Source of the DNA: Selaginella tamariscina
Taxonomy: Eukaryota; Streptophyta; Lycopodiopsida; Selaginellales; Selaginellaceae
Reading direction: 5' to 3'
DNA: 64,000 nucleotides
Assembly (NCBI GenBank): GCA_003024785.1
Contig: PUQB01000349.1
Coordinates: 186,001 to 250,000, forward strand
The notes below the pieces were generated by a model. The model worked only from the letters and a program-made list of their open reading frames with translations, had not been told where the DNA came from and made no database searches. Each line of letters begins with the position of its first letter. The first letter of the stretch is position 1. The position numbers were made by a program, and so were the translations under genes. This document shows positions 23,110 to 33,854 of this stretch, piece after piece.

Positions 23110-24480
23110 CTCCAGTTCCCGTTCAGACTACATGCTGTTTACCATACAGGACGGACTTTGTACCGGGAAGGTCTCCTGTACGTTCCTGTTGGTGTTTGCA
23201 GGACTCGTGTGGTACAGGATTGTCATGATACCCCGGCTACAGGACATTTTGGTGTGGCCAAGACAGTTGAGTTGGTGACTCGCAACTATTGGTGGCCTGG
23301 GTTGCGAGGTTTTGTGGAAAGGTTTGTACGGAGTTGTGACACTGCAACAGGTCGAAGATGCCTCGTCATGCGCCCTCTGGTCTTCTTCGTCCTCTTCCTG
23401 TTCCTTCTGCTCCTTGGAGATCCATTTCTATGGATTTCCTCACAGATCTTCCTCCTTCTCGTGGATTCGATGCAGTTCTTGTGGTGGTTGACCGTTTCAC
23501 CAAACAGGCTCATTTCCTACCATGTAACAAGACTGCTACAGGTCAGACAACTGCTGAGTTGGTGATCCGCAAGTGTTCCGACATCATGGTCTTCCTGAGA
23601 GCATTGTTTCGATCGAGGTCCACAATTCATGTCCAAGTTTTGGCGAGAGCTTCTTCGGAGTCTACAGGTTAAAGCGGATCTTTCTTCAGGATATCACCCA
23701 CAAACGATGGGCAGTCCGAACGCACAATTCAGACCTTAGAACATATCTTCGTTGCTTCATCAGTTACCAACAGGACAACTGGTTGGACCTTCTTCCAATG
23801 GCGGAGTTTGCCTACAACAACTCCGTTCACGCATCTACAGGACAGACACCTTTCTTTGCTCTTACAGGCCACCATCCACGTTTTGACTTTGCTCCTCCCG
23901 CTTCTCCTTCTTCCGCTCCTGCAGTACAGGATCGTCTTCAGCATCTTCGGCAGGTACAGGATGATCTCCAGGTTCATCTTCAGCAGGCACAGGAACGGTA
24001 CAAGCATCATGCTGATGCTCACCGTCAGCCGGCACCTGCATACAAGATTGGTGATCTCGTGTGGCTTCTTCGTCGACACATTCGCACCAACAGGCCTTCT
24101 TCTAAGTTGGATTTTCAACGATTGGGCCCTTACAGGATCGTGGCGGAGGTAAATCCTGTAGCTTTCCGACTCGAGTTACCATCCACGGTGAAACTTCATC
24201 CTGTGTTTCACACCTCCTTGTTGGAGCCGTATCATCCTTCTTCTCTTCCTGGTCGTGCTTCTTCTCCTCCCCCTCCTGTGGTCATTGCTGGTGAACCTGA
24301 GTACGAAGTTGCAGCCATCCTTGATTCTCGTCTTCATCGCCGCCAACTTCAATACTTGGTGGATTGGAAAGGTTATTTGCCTACCGATCGCACTTGGGAA
24401 CCTGCATCCAACTTACTCCATGCTTCTTCCAAAGTTGCTGCCTTCATCGGCATTATCCTGCTAAACCAGGTCCAAGACTC
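23110..24480 (+). pseudogene. E2 integrase with C-terminal chromodomain
   Basis: The order is an N-terminal HHCC finger (HFGVAKTVELVTRNYWWPGL to the CxxC end near 23,345), a catalytic core starting SMDFLTDLPPSRG, a second acidic block near 23,610 where one base is missing, and a third block (GQSER) near 23,712. Then come the GPY/F-type region (LDFQRLGPYRIVAEV) and a chromodomain at 24,293-24,425 ([23 protein letters not shown]), with the aromatic positions of a classic chromodomain. A chromodomain is the hallmark of chromoviruses and is thought to guide integration to marked chromatin. The last frame is open over 363 codons from 23,573; frame changes lie upstream. Confidence 0.85.
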
Positions 24481-24508
24481 GTGGAACTCGTCCTTAGGGA
24501 GGAGGTGC

Positions 24509-25427
24509 TGTCACAACCGATACGATACAGGATGCAGGATACAGGATTCCGGATACATGATACAGGATGCAGGATTTCGGATACAGGATACGGGTTACAG
24601 GATATGCCTGCAGGATATTCCTACAGGATATACCTATAGGATATTCTATAGGATATGCCTATAGGATATGCTACAGGATATGCCTAGAGGATAAGGGACA
24701 CTATTCTTAGCTCATGACTAGATTAGCTTGAAGTTGTGAGCATAAAAGCTCCGACCTAATTGTTGTACAATCAGTTACTATCAACACCAGTCATTCTACG
24801 ATATTCTTGTTCCTTGTTCTTGTCTTGTTCTTGTCTTACTCTTTGCCTCCTGCTCCTGTCTTGCTCCGGATCCTGTCTTACTCCTGTCTTGTTCCTGGAT
24901 CCTGTCCTACGCCTTCCTGTCTGGCTTCCGGATCCTATCATGTTCCTATCTCTCCTGGATCCTATCCGGTTCTTGTCTCGCTCCTAAATCCTGTCCTACT
25001 CCTGATTCCTGAGTTCCCAGTTCCTATTCTGCTATCCTGCTCCGGTTCCTATCCTGCTCCTTGTCCTGCTATCTTGCTCCAGTTCCTATCCTGCTCCCTG
25101 TCTTACTCCTGAGTTCCTAGTTCCTATCCTACTCCGGTTCCTATCCAGCTCCTTGTCTTGTTATCCTGCCCCTTGTCTTGCTATCCTGCTCCGGTTCCTA
25201 TCCAGCTCCTTGTCCTGCTATCCTGCTCCAATTCCTATCCTGCTCCTTGTCCTACTCCTAAGTTCCTAGTTCCTATCCTGCTCCAGTTCCTATCATGTTC
25301 CTTGTCCTACTCCTTATTTTGTTCCTGAGTTCCAAGTTCCTATCCTACTCCTTGTCCGGCTCCTGAGTCAAGCCTTCTTGTCCTCAGAATCCTACTCTCT
25401 TCCTTGTTCTTGGATCGTGGCTTGACA
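24509..25427 (+). repeat. E2 3' LTR
   Basis: It starts TGTCACAACCGATACGATAC and ends GTGGCTTGACA. It differs from the 5' LTR by a few substitutions and short indels, mostly in the repeat arrays. Confidence 0.88.
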
Positions 25428-25565
25428 TATGCCCGATGCATCCTCATGTCCAACTAGTACTCGCTGATCTTCAGTTGTTCAAACAAGTTAATCTCGGCCC
25501 TCCGATCTCTCTTTCGGGCCACAACTCTACTTGCTACTATGAACTTCATTTGTGTGTAATTACAA

Positions 25566-25582
25566 TCCCCTAGTGGTTGCCA
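25566..25582 (-). promoter_or_regulatory. E0 primer-binding-like site
   Basis: Read on the minus strand it is TGGCAACCACTAGGGGA, four bases from the inner edge of the right (5') E0 LTR. TGG complements the CCA end of a tRNA. From memory it resembles primer sites of the TGGCGACTCCACTGGGGA type seen in some plant gypsy elements, with two bases missing. The position supports minus orientation of E0. Confidence 0.55.
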
Positions 25583-25586
25583 CAAA

Positions 25587-26192
25587 TGGTCGTTGGGGAA
25601 TCTATAGGCCAAATGTGGGGTGACTTACAAAGCCTTGGTGGTCATTAAGACACTATTACCAAGGTCCAGTCTTGGGGTTCACACCGACAAGCCGGCCTTG
25701 CCTGGGGAGCACTAGGAGGTGCTATGATGGCCTCTACTCAAACGCCGCAAGAGCTCGTATATAGGTGTATAAGAGTTCCACTCTGTGTAAGGCTGTATCC
25801 CGTTGGGTTGGGAGTGGAGCAAGAGGAGAGTAATCATGAGAGATCCGAGGACATAAGGAATCTAGAGATATACATATATTGCCCAATTGAATATAGTGTG
25901 GCCCTAGAGAAGGTGGCACAAGATACAAATCAAAATACTAATTAGAAGGACCCCGACCCACTACTGCCATGTGACAACGTTCTGCATGTAGCATTAAAGT
26001 GCCTCCCTCACGCATGTTGTCCTGTGTACCTTGGTAGTTGATTTGAACAATCGAATCTATGCCTGGGTTAAGCACTGCCTGACAGATGTCATGTCGGTTA
26101 GTACCTGTTGTACCTTCCTTGCTTAACCACTTTGTCCTGCCGCTCATCTGCATCAGCAAGCAGTTTGATGGTGGTCAACCCACTGTTAACCA
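25587..26192 (-). repeat. E0 right LTR (5' LTR)
   Basis: 606 bp, starting TGGTCGTTGG and ending GTTAACCA, followed by the ATATC target duplication. It aligns to the two halves of the left LTR. Open frames across it are shadows. Confidence 0.8.
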
Positions 26193-26670
26193 ATATCCTA
26201 TTTAATATATGTGATAATGGGACTATGTGGGTAAAATAAGAGGCGTGTTGTTCTTTAAGTTTTTACTATGAATGTTCTTTATTAATTATTATTAGCTACT
26301 GAACTATATTGACAAGCTATAAGTATTGAGAAAATAGGCCCGTTTAATGCACTTGTACATTTAGTGATGGTTCAACTAGGCTTCATTAGGTATTTGTAAG
26401 AAACCCTAAACAAAGTTAGTATTTCAATTTAAAAAACTTTTATTCTCATTTTTCACGTTTTGGTTAGGTTACTAAATAGTTTCAGTGAGTTCGACATGTC
26501 AGATATAGATAAAAACATCCCTAGGGTTGCCCTACTCCGCTAAATCCCTTGAGTTAGGGTTTAGGGGTCAATGAATTGCTAGATTAAATTCACCAAGTAT
26601 ATTCTTATTGGGAATGATATTCTGTATTATTCCACTTTATAAAATAGGAAAACAAAAAGGGCGGTGCCTT
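26193..26670. repeat. R1 remnants: forward tail, then reversed fragment
   Basis: 26,193-26,250 resumes the forward R1 interrupted at 7,807 (TATTTAATATATGTGATAA). From about 26,258 the sequence runs as reversed R1 (TTTTTACTATGAA, then CCCTAGGGTTGCCCTA). The switch of orientation marks another inserted or rearranged copy. Boundaries are approximate. Confidence 0.6.
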
Positions 26671-26814
26671 TTTGTTCTCATCATCCATTATAGCTTGACT
26701 CATGCTATATGATTTAACAACATATTTGTATTCTTACATGCCTTTAAGAAACTGTTTCAATTTATTTTTAAATATAACCATTCTCTCAAGCCCATAAGCT
26801 TGCTTAAACAGTGT

Positions 26815-29800
26815 TCAAGCACCAAACTTCATCATTGTTTCCAACACTTTCTCTTGCTCTTCCCACATACCTATACTACCATATATCTCAGCCATAAGTA
26901 CATAAGCAGATGCATTTTTTTTATCCAAATTCACCGAAACATTGAAAGCCATCCTTCCTATCTCAACATTCTCCCATTTGCGACAAGCACCCAAGAGTGT
27001 CATCCATGTCATTACATTAGGATTGCAAGGCATTTTCTGTAACAAAACAACAGCCTCGTCTAGCTTGTTTGCACGACCTAGAAGGTCAATCATGCAGGTG
27101 TAATGCATTGCAGTAGGAGTGAGTTCATACTGGGTAGGCATTACCTCAAGGTACTCCCATGCCTTTTCTACTAGACCTGCATGGCTACAACATTCAAGCA
27201 TGCACAAAAATGTAATAGCATTTGGTCGAAAATCATGATCTTGCATTAACTCAAAAAGGTTAAATACAAAACCAGTATTCCCAAACCTACCATAACCTGC
27301 TAAAAGCGCATTCCATGTTGATACATCTCTTACTCTCGGGTGTAAATCAAATACCTCACGAGCCTCTTTCATGCTTCCACATTTAGCATAAAAGTCTACC
27401 AAAGATGTTACTACATGGGCATCAAATTCCCTTATTTCTGAATGGAACCTCCGTCCAATGGTTAAGGCCCCATTTAAACCACAAAGCCTTGAGAGCAGCA
27501 ACATATGTTACGCAGTTGGGTGCACATCTGCACTCCACTTTCATTTTGGAGAAGCAATCCAAGGCAACAAGACCCTGCTCATTGTCCACATAGCCCAGAA
27601 TCAGAGCATTCCAGGACACCACGTCTGGCTCCTGGATACTGTCAAACACGCTCCTAGCTTCTACCATGCTGCCACACTTGGCATACATGTCTATGAGCTG
27701 CACGAACTGATTCATATGGCAACCAATCTCCAAATGTATCTCTCTACCTCTTTCCAGACACCTTTCTTTCCACTTTCATCTCCATCTGCTGCCAGTGACG
27801 AGCAGGCCTTGAGAGCAGCAAGATAAGTCGTGGAATCAAACAGACATCTTCTCTCGTCCTTCATTCTCCAAAACAAGTCCAAGGCAGCATAACCTTGTCC
27901 ACTGTCCGCATATCCCAGAATCACAGCAGTCCAGGACACCACATCCGGCTCCTGGATACTGTCAAACATTGTCCGAGCGTCTACCATGCTGCCGCACTTA
28001 GCATACATGTCTATGAGCGTGCTCTGCACAAACTTATTCATTTGGCAACCAATCTCCAAATGTATCTCTCTACCTCGTTCCAGACACCTTTTCTTTCCAC
28101 TTTCATCTCCATCTGCTGCCAGTGACGTGCAGGCCTTGAGGGCAGCAACATATGTCATAGAATCAGGTGCACATCTTTTCTTGTCCTTCATCATCGAAAA
28201 CAAGTCCAGGCAACAAGACCTTGTCCATTATCCGCATATCCAAGGATCAAAGCATTCCAGGACACCACGTCGGGCTCCTGGATACTGTCAAACACGCTCC
28301 TAATATCTACATGCTGCCACCTTGGCATACATGTCTATGAGCGTGTTCTGCACAAACTGATTCATATGGCAACCAATCTCCAAATGTATCTCCTACCTCG
28401 TTGCAGACACCTTTTCTTTCCACTTTCATCTCCATCTGCTGCCAGTGACGTGCAGGCCTTGGGCAGCAACATATGTCACAGAATCAGGCACACATCTTCT
28501 CTCGTCCTTCATCCTCGAAAACAAGTCCAGGGCAACAAGACCTTGTGCACTATTCGCATATCCCAGGATCATAGCATTCCAGGACACCACACTCGGCTTC
28601 TGAATACTGTTAAACACGCTCCTAGCATCTACCATACTGCCACACTTAGCATACATATTTATGAGCGTGCTCTGCACAAATTGATTCATATGGCAACCAA
28701 TCTCCAAATGTATCTCTCTACCTCGTTCCAGACACCTTTTTTTCCACTTTCATCTCATCTGCTGCCAGTGACGTGCAGGCTTTGAGGGCAGCAACATATG
28801 TCACAGAATCAGGAGCACATCTTCTCTCGTCTTTCATCCTCGAAAACAAGTCCAGGGCAGGAAGACCTTGTGCACTGTCCGCATATCCCAAGATCACAGC
28901 ATTCCAGGACACCACCCGGCTCCTTGATACTCTCAAACACACTCCTAGCGTCTACCATACTGCCACACTTGGCATACATGTGTATGAGCGTGCTCTGACA
29001 AACTGATTCATATGGCAACCAATCTCCAAATGTATCTCTCTACCTCGTTCCAGACACCTTTTCTTTCTCCTTTCATCTCCGTCTGCTGCCAGTGACATGC
29101 AGGCCTTGAGGGCAGCAATATATGTCACTGAATCAGGTGCACATCTTCTCTCGTCCTTCATTCTCAAAAACAAGTCCAAGGCAGCAAGACCTTGTGCACT
29201 GTCCGCATATCCCAGGATCACAGCATTCCAGGACACCACACCGGGCTCCTGAATACTGTCGAACACGCTCCTAGCGTCTACCATACTGCCACACTTGGCA
29301 TACATGTGTATGAGCGTGCTCTGCACAAACTGATTCATATGGCAACCAATCTCCAAATGTATCTCTCTACCTCGTTCCAGACACCTTTTCTTTCCAATTT
29401 CATCTCTATCTGCTGCCAGTGACGCGCAGGCCTTGAGGGCAACAAGATAAATCATGGAATCGGCGGACATCTTTTCTCCTTCATCCTCGAAAACAAGTCC
29501 AGGGCAACAAGACCTTGTGCACTATCGCATATCCCAGGATCACAGCAGTCCAAGACACCACGCCCGGCTCCTGATATTGTCAAACACTGTCCGAGCGTCT
29601 ACCATGCTGCCGCACTTGGCGTACATGTTGATTAGTGTTGCTGCAACATACATGTTCGACTCGTTCCCAGTTTCCACTGCCTTTGCATGGACTTGTTTCC
29701 CCTTGTGCAGGTCTTTTTTCCTGGTACAGGACTTTAAGTCGGAAAGGAGATCATGGACATGAACGTTTCTGATTGCTGATTGTTGCCGCTTCATTTTGCC

Positions 29801-29836
29801 CCTCTTTGTCAAGGCATCAACTGCTGCTTTCCACAT
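26815..29836 (-). pseudogene. PLS-class pentatricopeptide repeat gene, frame broken as read
   Basis: PPR proteins bind organellar RNA; PLS types often direct C-to-U editing. The ATG at 29,836 opens MWKAAVDALTKRGKM, then HDLLSDLKSC and a first LINMYAKCGSMVDAR repeat. Six near-identical modules of 320-326 bp follow, with anchors at 27,661, 27,981, 28,307, 28,629, 28,952, 29,278 and 29,599 (word MYAKCGSMVDARSVFDSI). The 3' part (26,815-27,504) has more diverged repeats and an E-like end (WMTLLGACRKWENVEIGR to LETMMKFGA) followed by a stop, with no DYW domain. At least six single-base indels, mostly losses, break the frame. It is either a recent pseudogene or an intact gene with assembly errors. 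Targeting to plastid or mitochondrion is inferred from family only; I see no clear transit peptide. Confidence 0.8.
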
Positions 29837-30054
29837 GGATTAGACTCTTGGAAGTTGTTGACCATCCATTCCAAATAGCCATTATCAACCTCGATGTGTT
29901 TGCCTCTGTGCTTTCCAAAATCAAGCGCATCTCGCCGCATGGAGTACACTCGAAACGACCCATGCCTATGGCCAGTTCTCCAGGTACTGCCAATTCCCTC
30001 ACATCGCACCGGCCATACAAAGTACCAACTATCGCGACTACTCCAGGTGCTCAT
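29809..30054 (-). CDS. Unidentified conserved-looking frame (FGKHRGK...YLEWM)
   Basis: This minus-strand frame reads SRDSWYFVWPVRCEG, then LDFGKHRGKHIEVDNGYLEW, and ends LMP-stop inside the PPR start region. The F-G-K-(H/Y)-x-G-K ... YL-x-W-M pattern recalls small domains annotated as DUF3820-like, from memory only. It overlaps the PPR ATG (29,836) in another frame by about 28 bases. Upstream on the same strand (30,060-30,480) other frames contain plausible coding pieces (VSDKLAEPGIPVDIKDVHVV) separated by stops. It could be a separate upstream gene fragment or a frameshifted 5' part of the PPR locus. I assign no function. Confidence 0.35.
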   Translation of the reverse strand: MSTWSSRDSWYFVWPVRCEGIGSTWRTGHRHGSFRVYSMRRDALDFGKHRGKHIEVDNGYLEWMVNNFQESNPCGKQQLMP

Positions 30055-31212
30055 ATTACTGTATTTACAAGAAAGGTCTTCTAGCCGTCTACAGAAGACT
30101 TCTCAGGCTCTAACCCACAAGTTTGCGTGGCTGACCACATGGACGTCTTTGATGTCGACTGGGATACCTGGCTCTGCAAGCTTGTCCGACACTTGCAAAG
30201 CAGGGAGTATGCCTGTAGGCCTGGACGTTAGAGGACTGCCGGGAGTGTGCAAACGCAGTTGGCTTAGACATCACAGACATACCAATCTGCAGACATATAT
30301 TTTACATGGGTCCAAGGGAGCTCAAGCGACTTATCGACACCAGCTTTGCGCATATCAACGATGTAAGTTTTGGGACAAATGCAGGTGCGAAATTTCTCTC
30401 CTATGCTAGAAACTAATATCTTCATTCTTGTCAGATGATTTTGCCCTTTTCTCAGCTTCAAATCAACCATTCTCAAAGCGGATTGTTCCTCCTTACTGAA
30501 GCACAGCGGGGCAGGTGGCTGAGAGAACCGCAGATATTCCAGAGGCTGCAGGGTTTAGAGGATGGAATTTTGAGCAGTCTGCACATGCCGGGAAGGTCTG
30601 TTTAGGATGAAGGAGCTGAAGCAGAATGGTGGGGCTGACCGTCAGCTGGAAACGGGAGAGCTTTGATTTTCACCATGAAAGATTGAGTGCTGCATAGCAA
30701 GTAATAAAGCACATGGATACAAGTGGTTTCTTCTTTATTCGTTCAGTATGTGTAAGTTTGTTTTGGGTATAAAGTTAAATGGTATGTTAATTTTCAATTG
30801 GATCCCATATCACTGGTCCTTTGCGTTATTAGGCTTCTTTTGCTGTTCAGCCGATGAACTTGTTTATTGTCTGGCACTGGGCTCTCATGGTCGGTCTGAT
30901 CTACGGTTACATTGACTATCGACAGTTACATGGTGGCTCTTATTGTTCTTTATTTAGGTTGAGGTCGGTTAGGAGGGTTGCGATTGCAACTGGCCGTTCA
31001 TAGCATTCTTTCTGTGGGTCATGAGGCACGCTATATAGCTGTTATGCCTTTGCTCATGCTGGACACGCTCTCCTTTCATTCTTGTCCTTATCATAGGAAG
31101 ATATAAATTCTTATGACTTTATATAATAACTTTTATACATAGCATTAAACATCTGCTTCATATAATTCATAAATCCACGATGTTGATTAAACTTTGTTAT
31201 TCTAATGTAACA
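30055..31212. other. Intergenic stretch with minus-strand coding-like pieces
   Basis: From 30,060 to 30,480 the minus strand has coding-like peptides in shifting frames. From 30,480 to 31,212 I see no gene. The divergent start of the plus-strand locus at about 31.2 kb makes this a possible shared promoter region, which is inference only. Confidence 0.4.
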
Positions 31213-31936
31213 GGGAAAAGGTCTATATTCGTGGTGAGTGTCATCCTCCAAAAGAGGAGATGACGCCACAAATTTCAGCAGAGAGTGTAAGCTGAGAAAA
31301 AACAAATGAATATGAATACTAAGTTGAGAAAACAAATGAACATGAATACTAGATCCATGGGTCAGGAAAGTATGAGCGAAACTGTAAGTTTCGAGTTCAC
31401 ACTGTTGCGGATAGACTTGATAACTCAGAGGAAGTTAAGAAAGAACATTTGCAGAAGCTGTTAAATAAGGTGAGGCTGCTAACAATGTTTTATATCAATA
31501 TAGTTTGTGTTATAAGTCTTCATTTACCTCTCATGTGCAGGTTCGAATTGAAGCTGAGGTAGAGGTTCTTGAGCCGGAGGAGACTGACTTGGCACTGTAT
31601 ACTTTTTGACAACACGATGCGTATGGAAGAAGCACTTGCATTCACATCCAGGTATGTCCCCCTCATCTTTTTATAGACACGACTACTGCTACACACAATC
31701 ACACTTCCAACTCGTATATAAGCGCTTATAAGCCGAGTCCTTGTTAAGCACACACATGCACATCCAGTAAATTAACACACATATCCAATGCATATAACTT
31801 GGAGAACTTATTTTCCTGTCTATATTTGTGCATACAACAAATCGTTGTCGTGTGTGTGTGTGTTTTGATAGCCTTGCTGGTTATCTATCCGTGTAAATCT
31901 ACTGCATTTACAATGGTGTGTGTGTGTGTGTGTGTG

Positions 31937-31967
<31 letters not shown>

Positions 31968-33345
31968 CTTATGGACATGTCCTCGGCACCAAGGATGACA
32001 CACCCAGCTCCAAAAATGACATTTTGTACATATATCTAAGATTTTACTTCTTATTTTATAATAGTCATTGCTCTTGTACTTCTTGTTTTATAACAATCGC
32101 TACTTTTTTCCTTCTTATTTTATAACAGTCACTACTCAGTGTATAGAACTGTACAAAGATTATGTGGCAAGGCACATTGCACAACGCCCCTCTTTAGACC
32201 GACTTGTCTAAATGATACTGTGTAGAATACAATATATACCATCTCTCTACATGTGTATGATTATATGCTAAAAGATTCCTAGAATAAAGGAATCAGAATA
32301 TTCGATTGTAGGATATATGACATATACATACTTCTAATCCACACTTAATATAATTGTTTTCCATTGGTTAGGTTGGTGAAGAACAACCTCCTTGGAGATA
32401 AAAAGCGGGATAGAGAGAGCCATATAAGGAATATATATTGAGTTTTCTTTTACGTCTGCGCGTGCGTGTGCGGCGCGTGTGTGTGAGAGAGAGCATCTGC
32501 ATCCTAAATATAATGAAGATATATATATATATATTGAATTTTATTTTACATTTTATTTAATCTAGCCATACTAAATTATATTTTATTCTTTTAGTGGGAA
32601 AGAAGATGACGAAGTACTGCCGACAATCAAGAAGAAGAATAAAAGAAATCAAAAGAATAACGTTGCACTTGCAGGTATGTCCCTCCACACATACACGAGC
32701 ACGCACGCACGCACGTGATACACTTTATCTGCCTTAACAGAGGGACATAATATGTAAGGAAATCTTATATTGGTAGAATATTAAGAATATCTCTTTTTCT
32801 GTTTCTTTATAGAACGTCAGATTGGAGAAGGGTTTACTAAAAGAAGATACGATCTGAAGAGCGTGCATGTGTCAGGCGTACTTGCCTGCGCGTGTGAGCG
32901 AGAGAGAGAGAGGGAGGCAGGGAGAGAGAATTGTAAAAACCACGTTTAAAAACATCCATATTGTGAAACGGCACGCGTGTGCGTGCGTGCGTGTTGTTAA
33001 TATAGCAGCTTAAAGTTATCATATATATAGTCTTGCACTTATGTCAGCTTCTGTATCGTCTTTTGGGCTTATGTATCACACAACACAGCCACATACATGC
33101 GTACGTACGTATTGACTGTTGCTTCTTATTACAGCTACAACAGATACAGGGGACTATCTTACGATGCTGCAAGTGTTTAAGAAGGCTAACTGCTTAAATG
33201 CATTTTGAGAACACATTCTCACCGCTATTAAGGTTTCACGGATCTAGACCTTGGGAGCTACGACTTTGACTAAACAGGAGGTTAAGTTCATGAAGAAGCA
33301 CATTGAACCAAACTGCTGCATTCGGATGGAGTATAGTGCGTGCGT
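31213..33345 (+). pseudogene. Unrecognised multi-exon gene, disrupted
   Basis: Exon-like blocks with fitting splice sites lie at about 31,213-31,290 (EKVYIRGECHPPKEEMTPQ), 31,353-31,470 (GKYERNCKFRVHTVADRLDN), 31,541-31,651 (RIEAEVEVLEPEETDLALY), 32,372-32,440 (LVKNNLLGDKKRDRE), 32,595-32,673 (GKEDDEVLPTIKKKNKRNQK), 32,812-32,860 (ERQIGEGFTKRRYDLK) and 33,135-33,345 (GDYLTMLQVFKK ... FMKKHIEPNCCIRMEYS). Phases agree at several joins. Defects are an extra T in a T-run near 31,605, no clear donor after the fourth block, and in-frame TGA and TAG in the last block (about 33,205-33,250). I do not recognise the family; basic and acidic charged stretches suggest a nuclear protein, but that is a guess. 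Confidence 0.5.
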
Positions 33346-33854
33346 GCGTGCGTGTATGTGTGTTGGAAATGAGTTAGACTTGGTGGAGCAAGCGCGTAGA
33401 AGAGGAAAACCAAGAGTATTATTTGACTTCTTCTCTGGGTCTTAGAGAGAGAGAGAGCAGTTTTTCTTAAAGGCTTACTTTGTCGTTAATGTAAACCCAA
33501 AAGATAAACCCAATAAGTAACTTCAACACAGAATATATAAACTTGTACTGCGAACTGTGTATAGAATCAGGTGCATATCCCTTGTTTTGTGCTGGCAATG
33601 AAGTAACTATGCACGAAATTGTCAACAACTGACAGCACATTCAAAGTTATTCAAATTGTTTACTTTAATAATAACACTATTCGCTTTTAAAAATTAATAT
33701 AATGAGTATGTAGGATTTAATATGAGATAAACAGTTTTCAACAGTTAATATATGCATGTCCCAGACATTTACGTATAACACCGGCTCAGAAACCTCATCT
33801 TCAGGAAAATTATCTCATCAAAGCCATCTATAACAGTCTCTCTTTCTCTCTCAA
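33346..33854. other. Gene-free stretch
   Basis: No feature apart from short GA and TC runs. It lies between the disrupted plus-strand gene and a solo R1 LTR. Confidence 0.5.

Larger units (their letters stand above)
20298..25427 (+). mobile_element. E2: younger chromovirus-like LTR retrotransposon lacking RT
   Basis: LTRs at 20,298-21,225 (928 bp) and 24,509-25,427 (919 bp) are nearly identical by eye, so insertion was recent. The flanks CATGC and TATGC are a 5-bp duplication with one mismatch. The internal order is gag, CCHC knuckle, protease with an intact DTG, a short proline-rich linker, integrase and chromodomain. No RT or RNase H is present, exactly as in E1. Gag has an in-frame TAG near its start and there are several single-base indels, so the copy is not autonomous as read. 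Confidence 0.9.
7808..26192 (-). mobile_element. E0: outer minus-strand Ty3/gypsy-like LTR element, gag and protease only
   Basis: The two LTRs are 7,808-14,059 (itself interrupted) and 25,587-26,192. The flanks are perfect 5-bp duplications ATATC (7,803-7,807 and 26,193-26,197), and the R1 target reads through on both sides. The right LTR starts TGGTCG; the left starts TAGTCG, probably a decayed TG. Both end AACCA. The coding order on the minus strand (gag about 19.0-18.5 kb, protease about 17.2-16.9 kb) and a primer-binding-like site beside the right LTR fix the orientation. With E1 and E2 removed the interior is about 6.4 kb. I recognise no reverse transcriptase, RNase H or integrase, so it resembles a non-autonomous gag-bearing LTR element. 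Confidence 0.8.
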
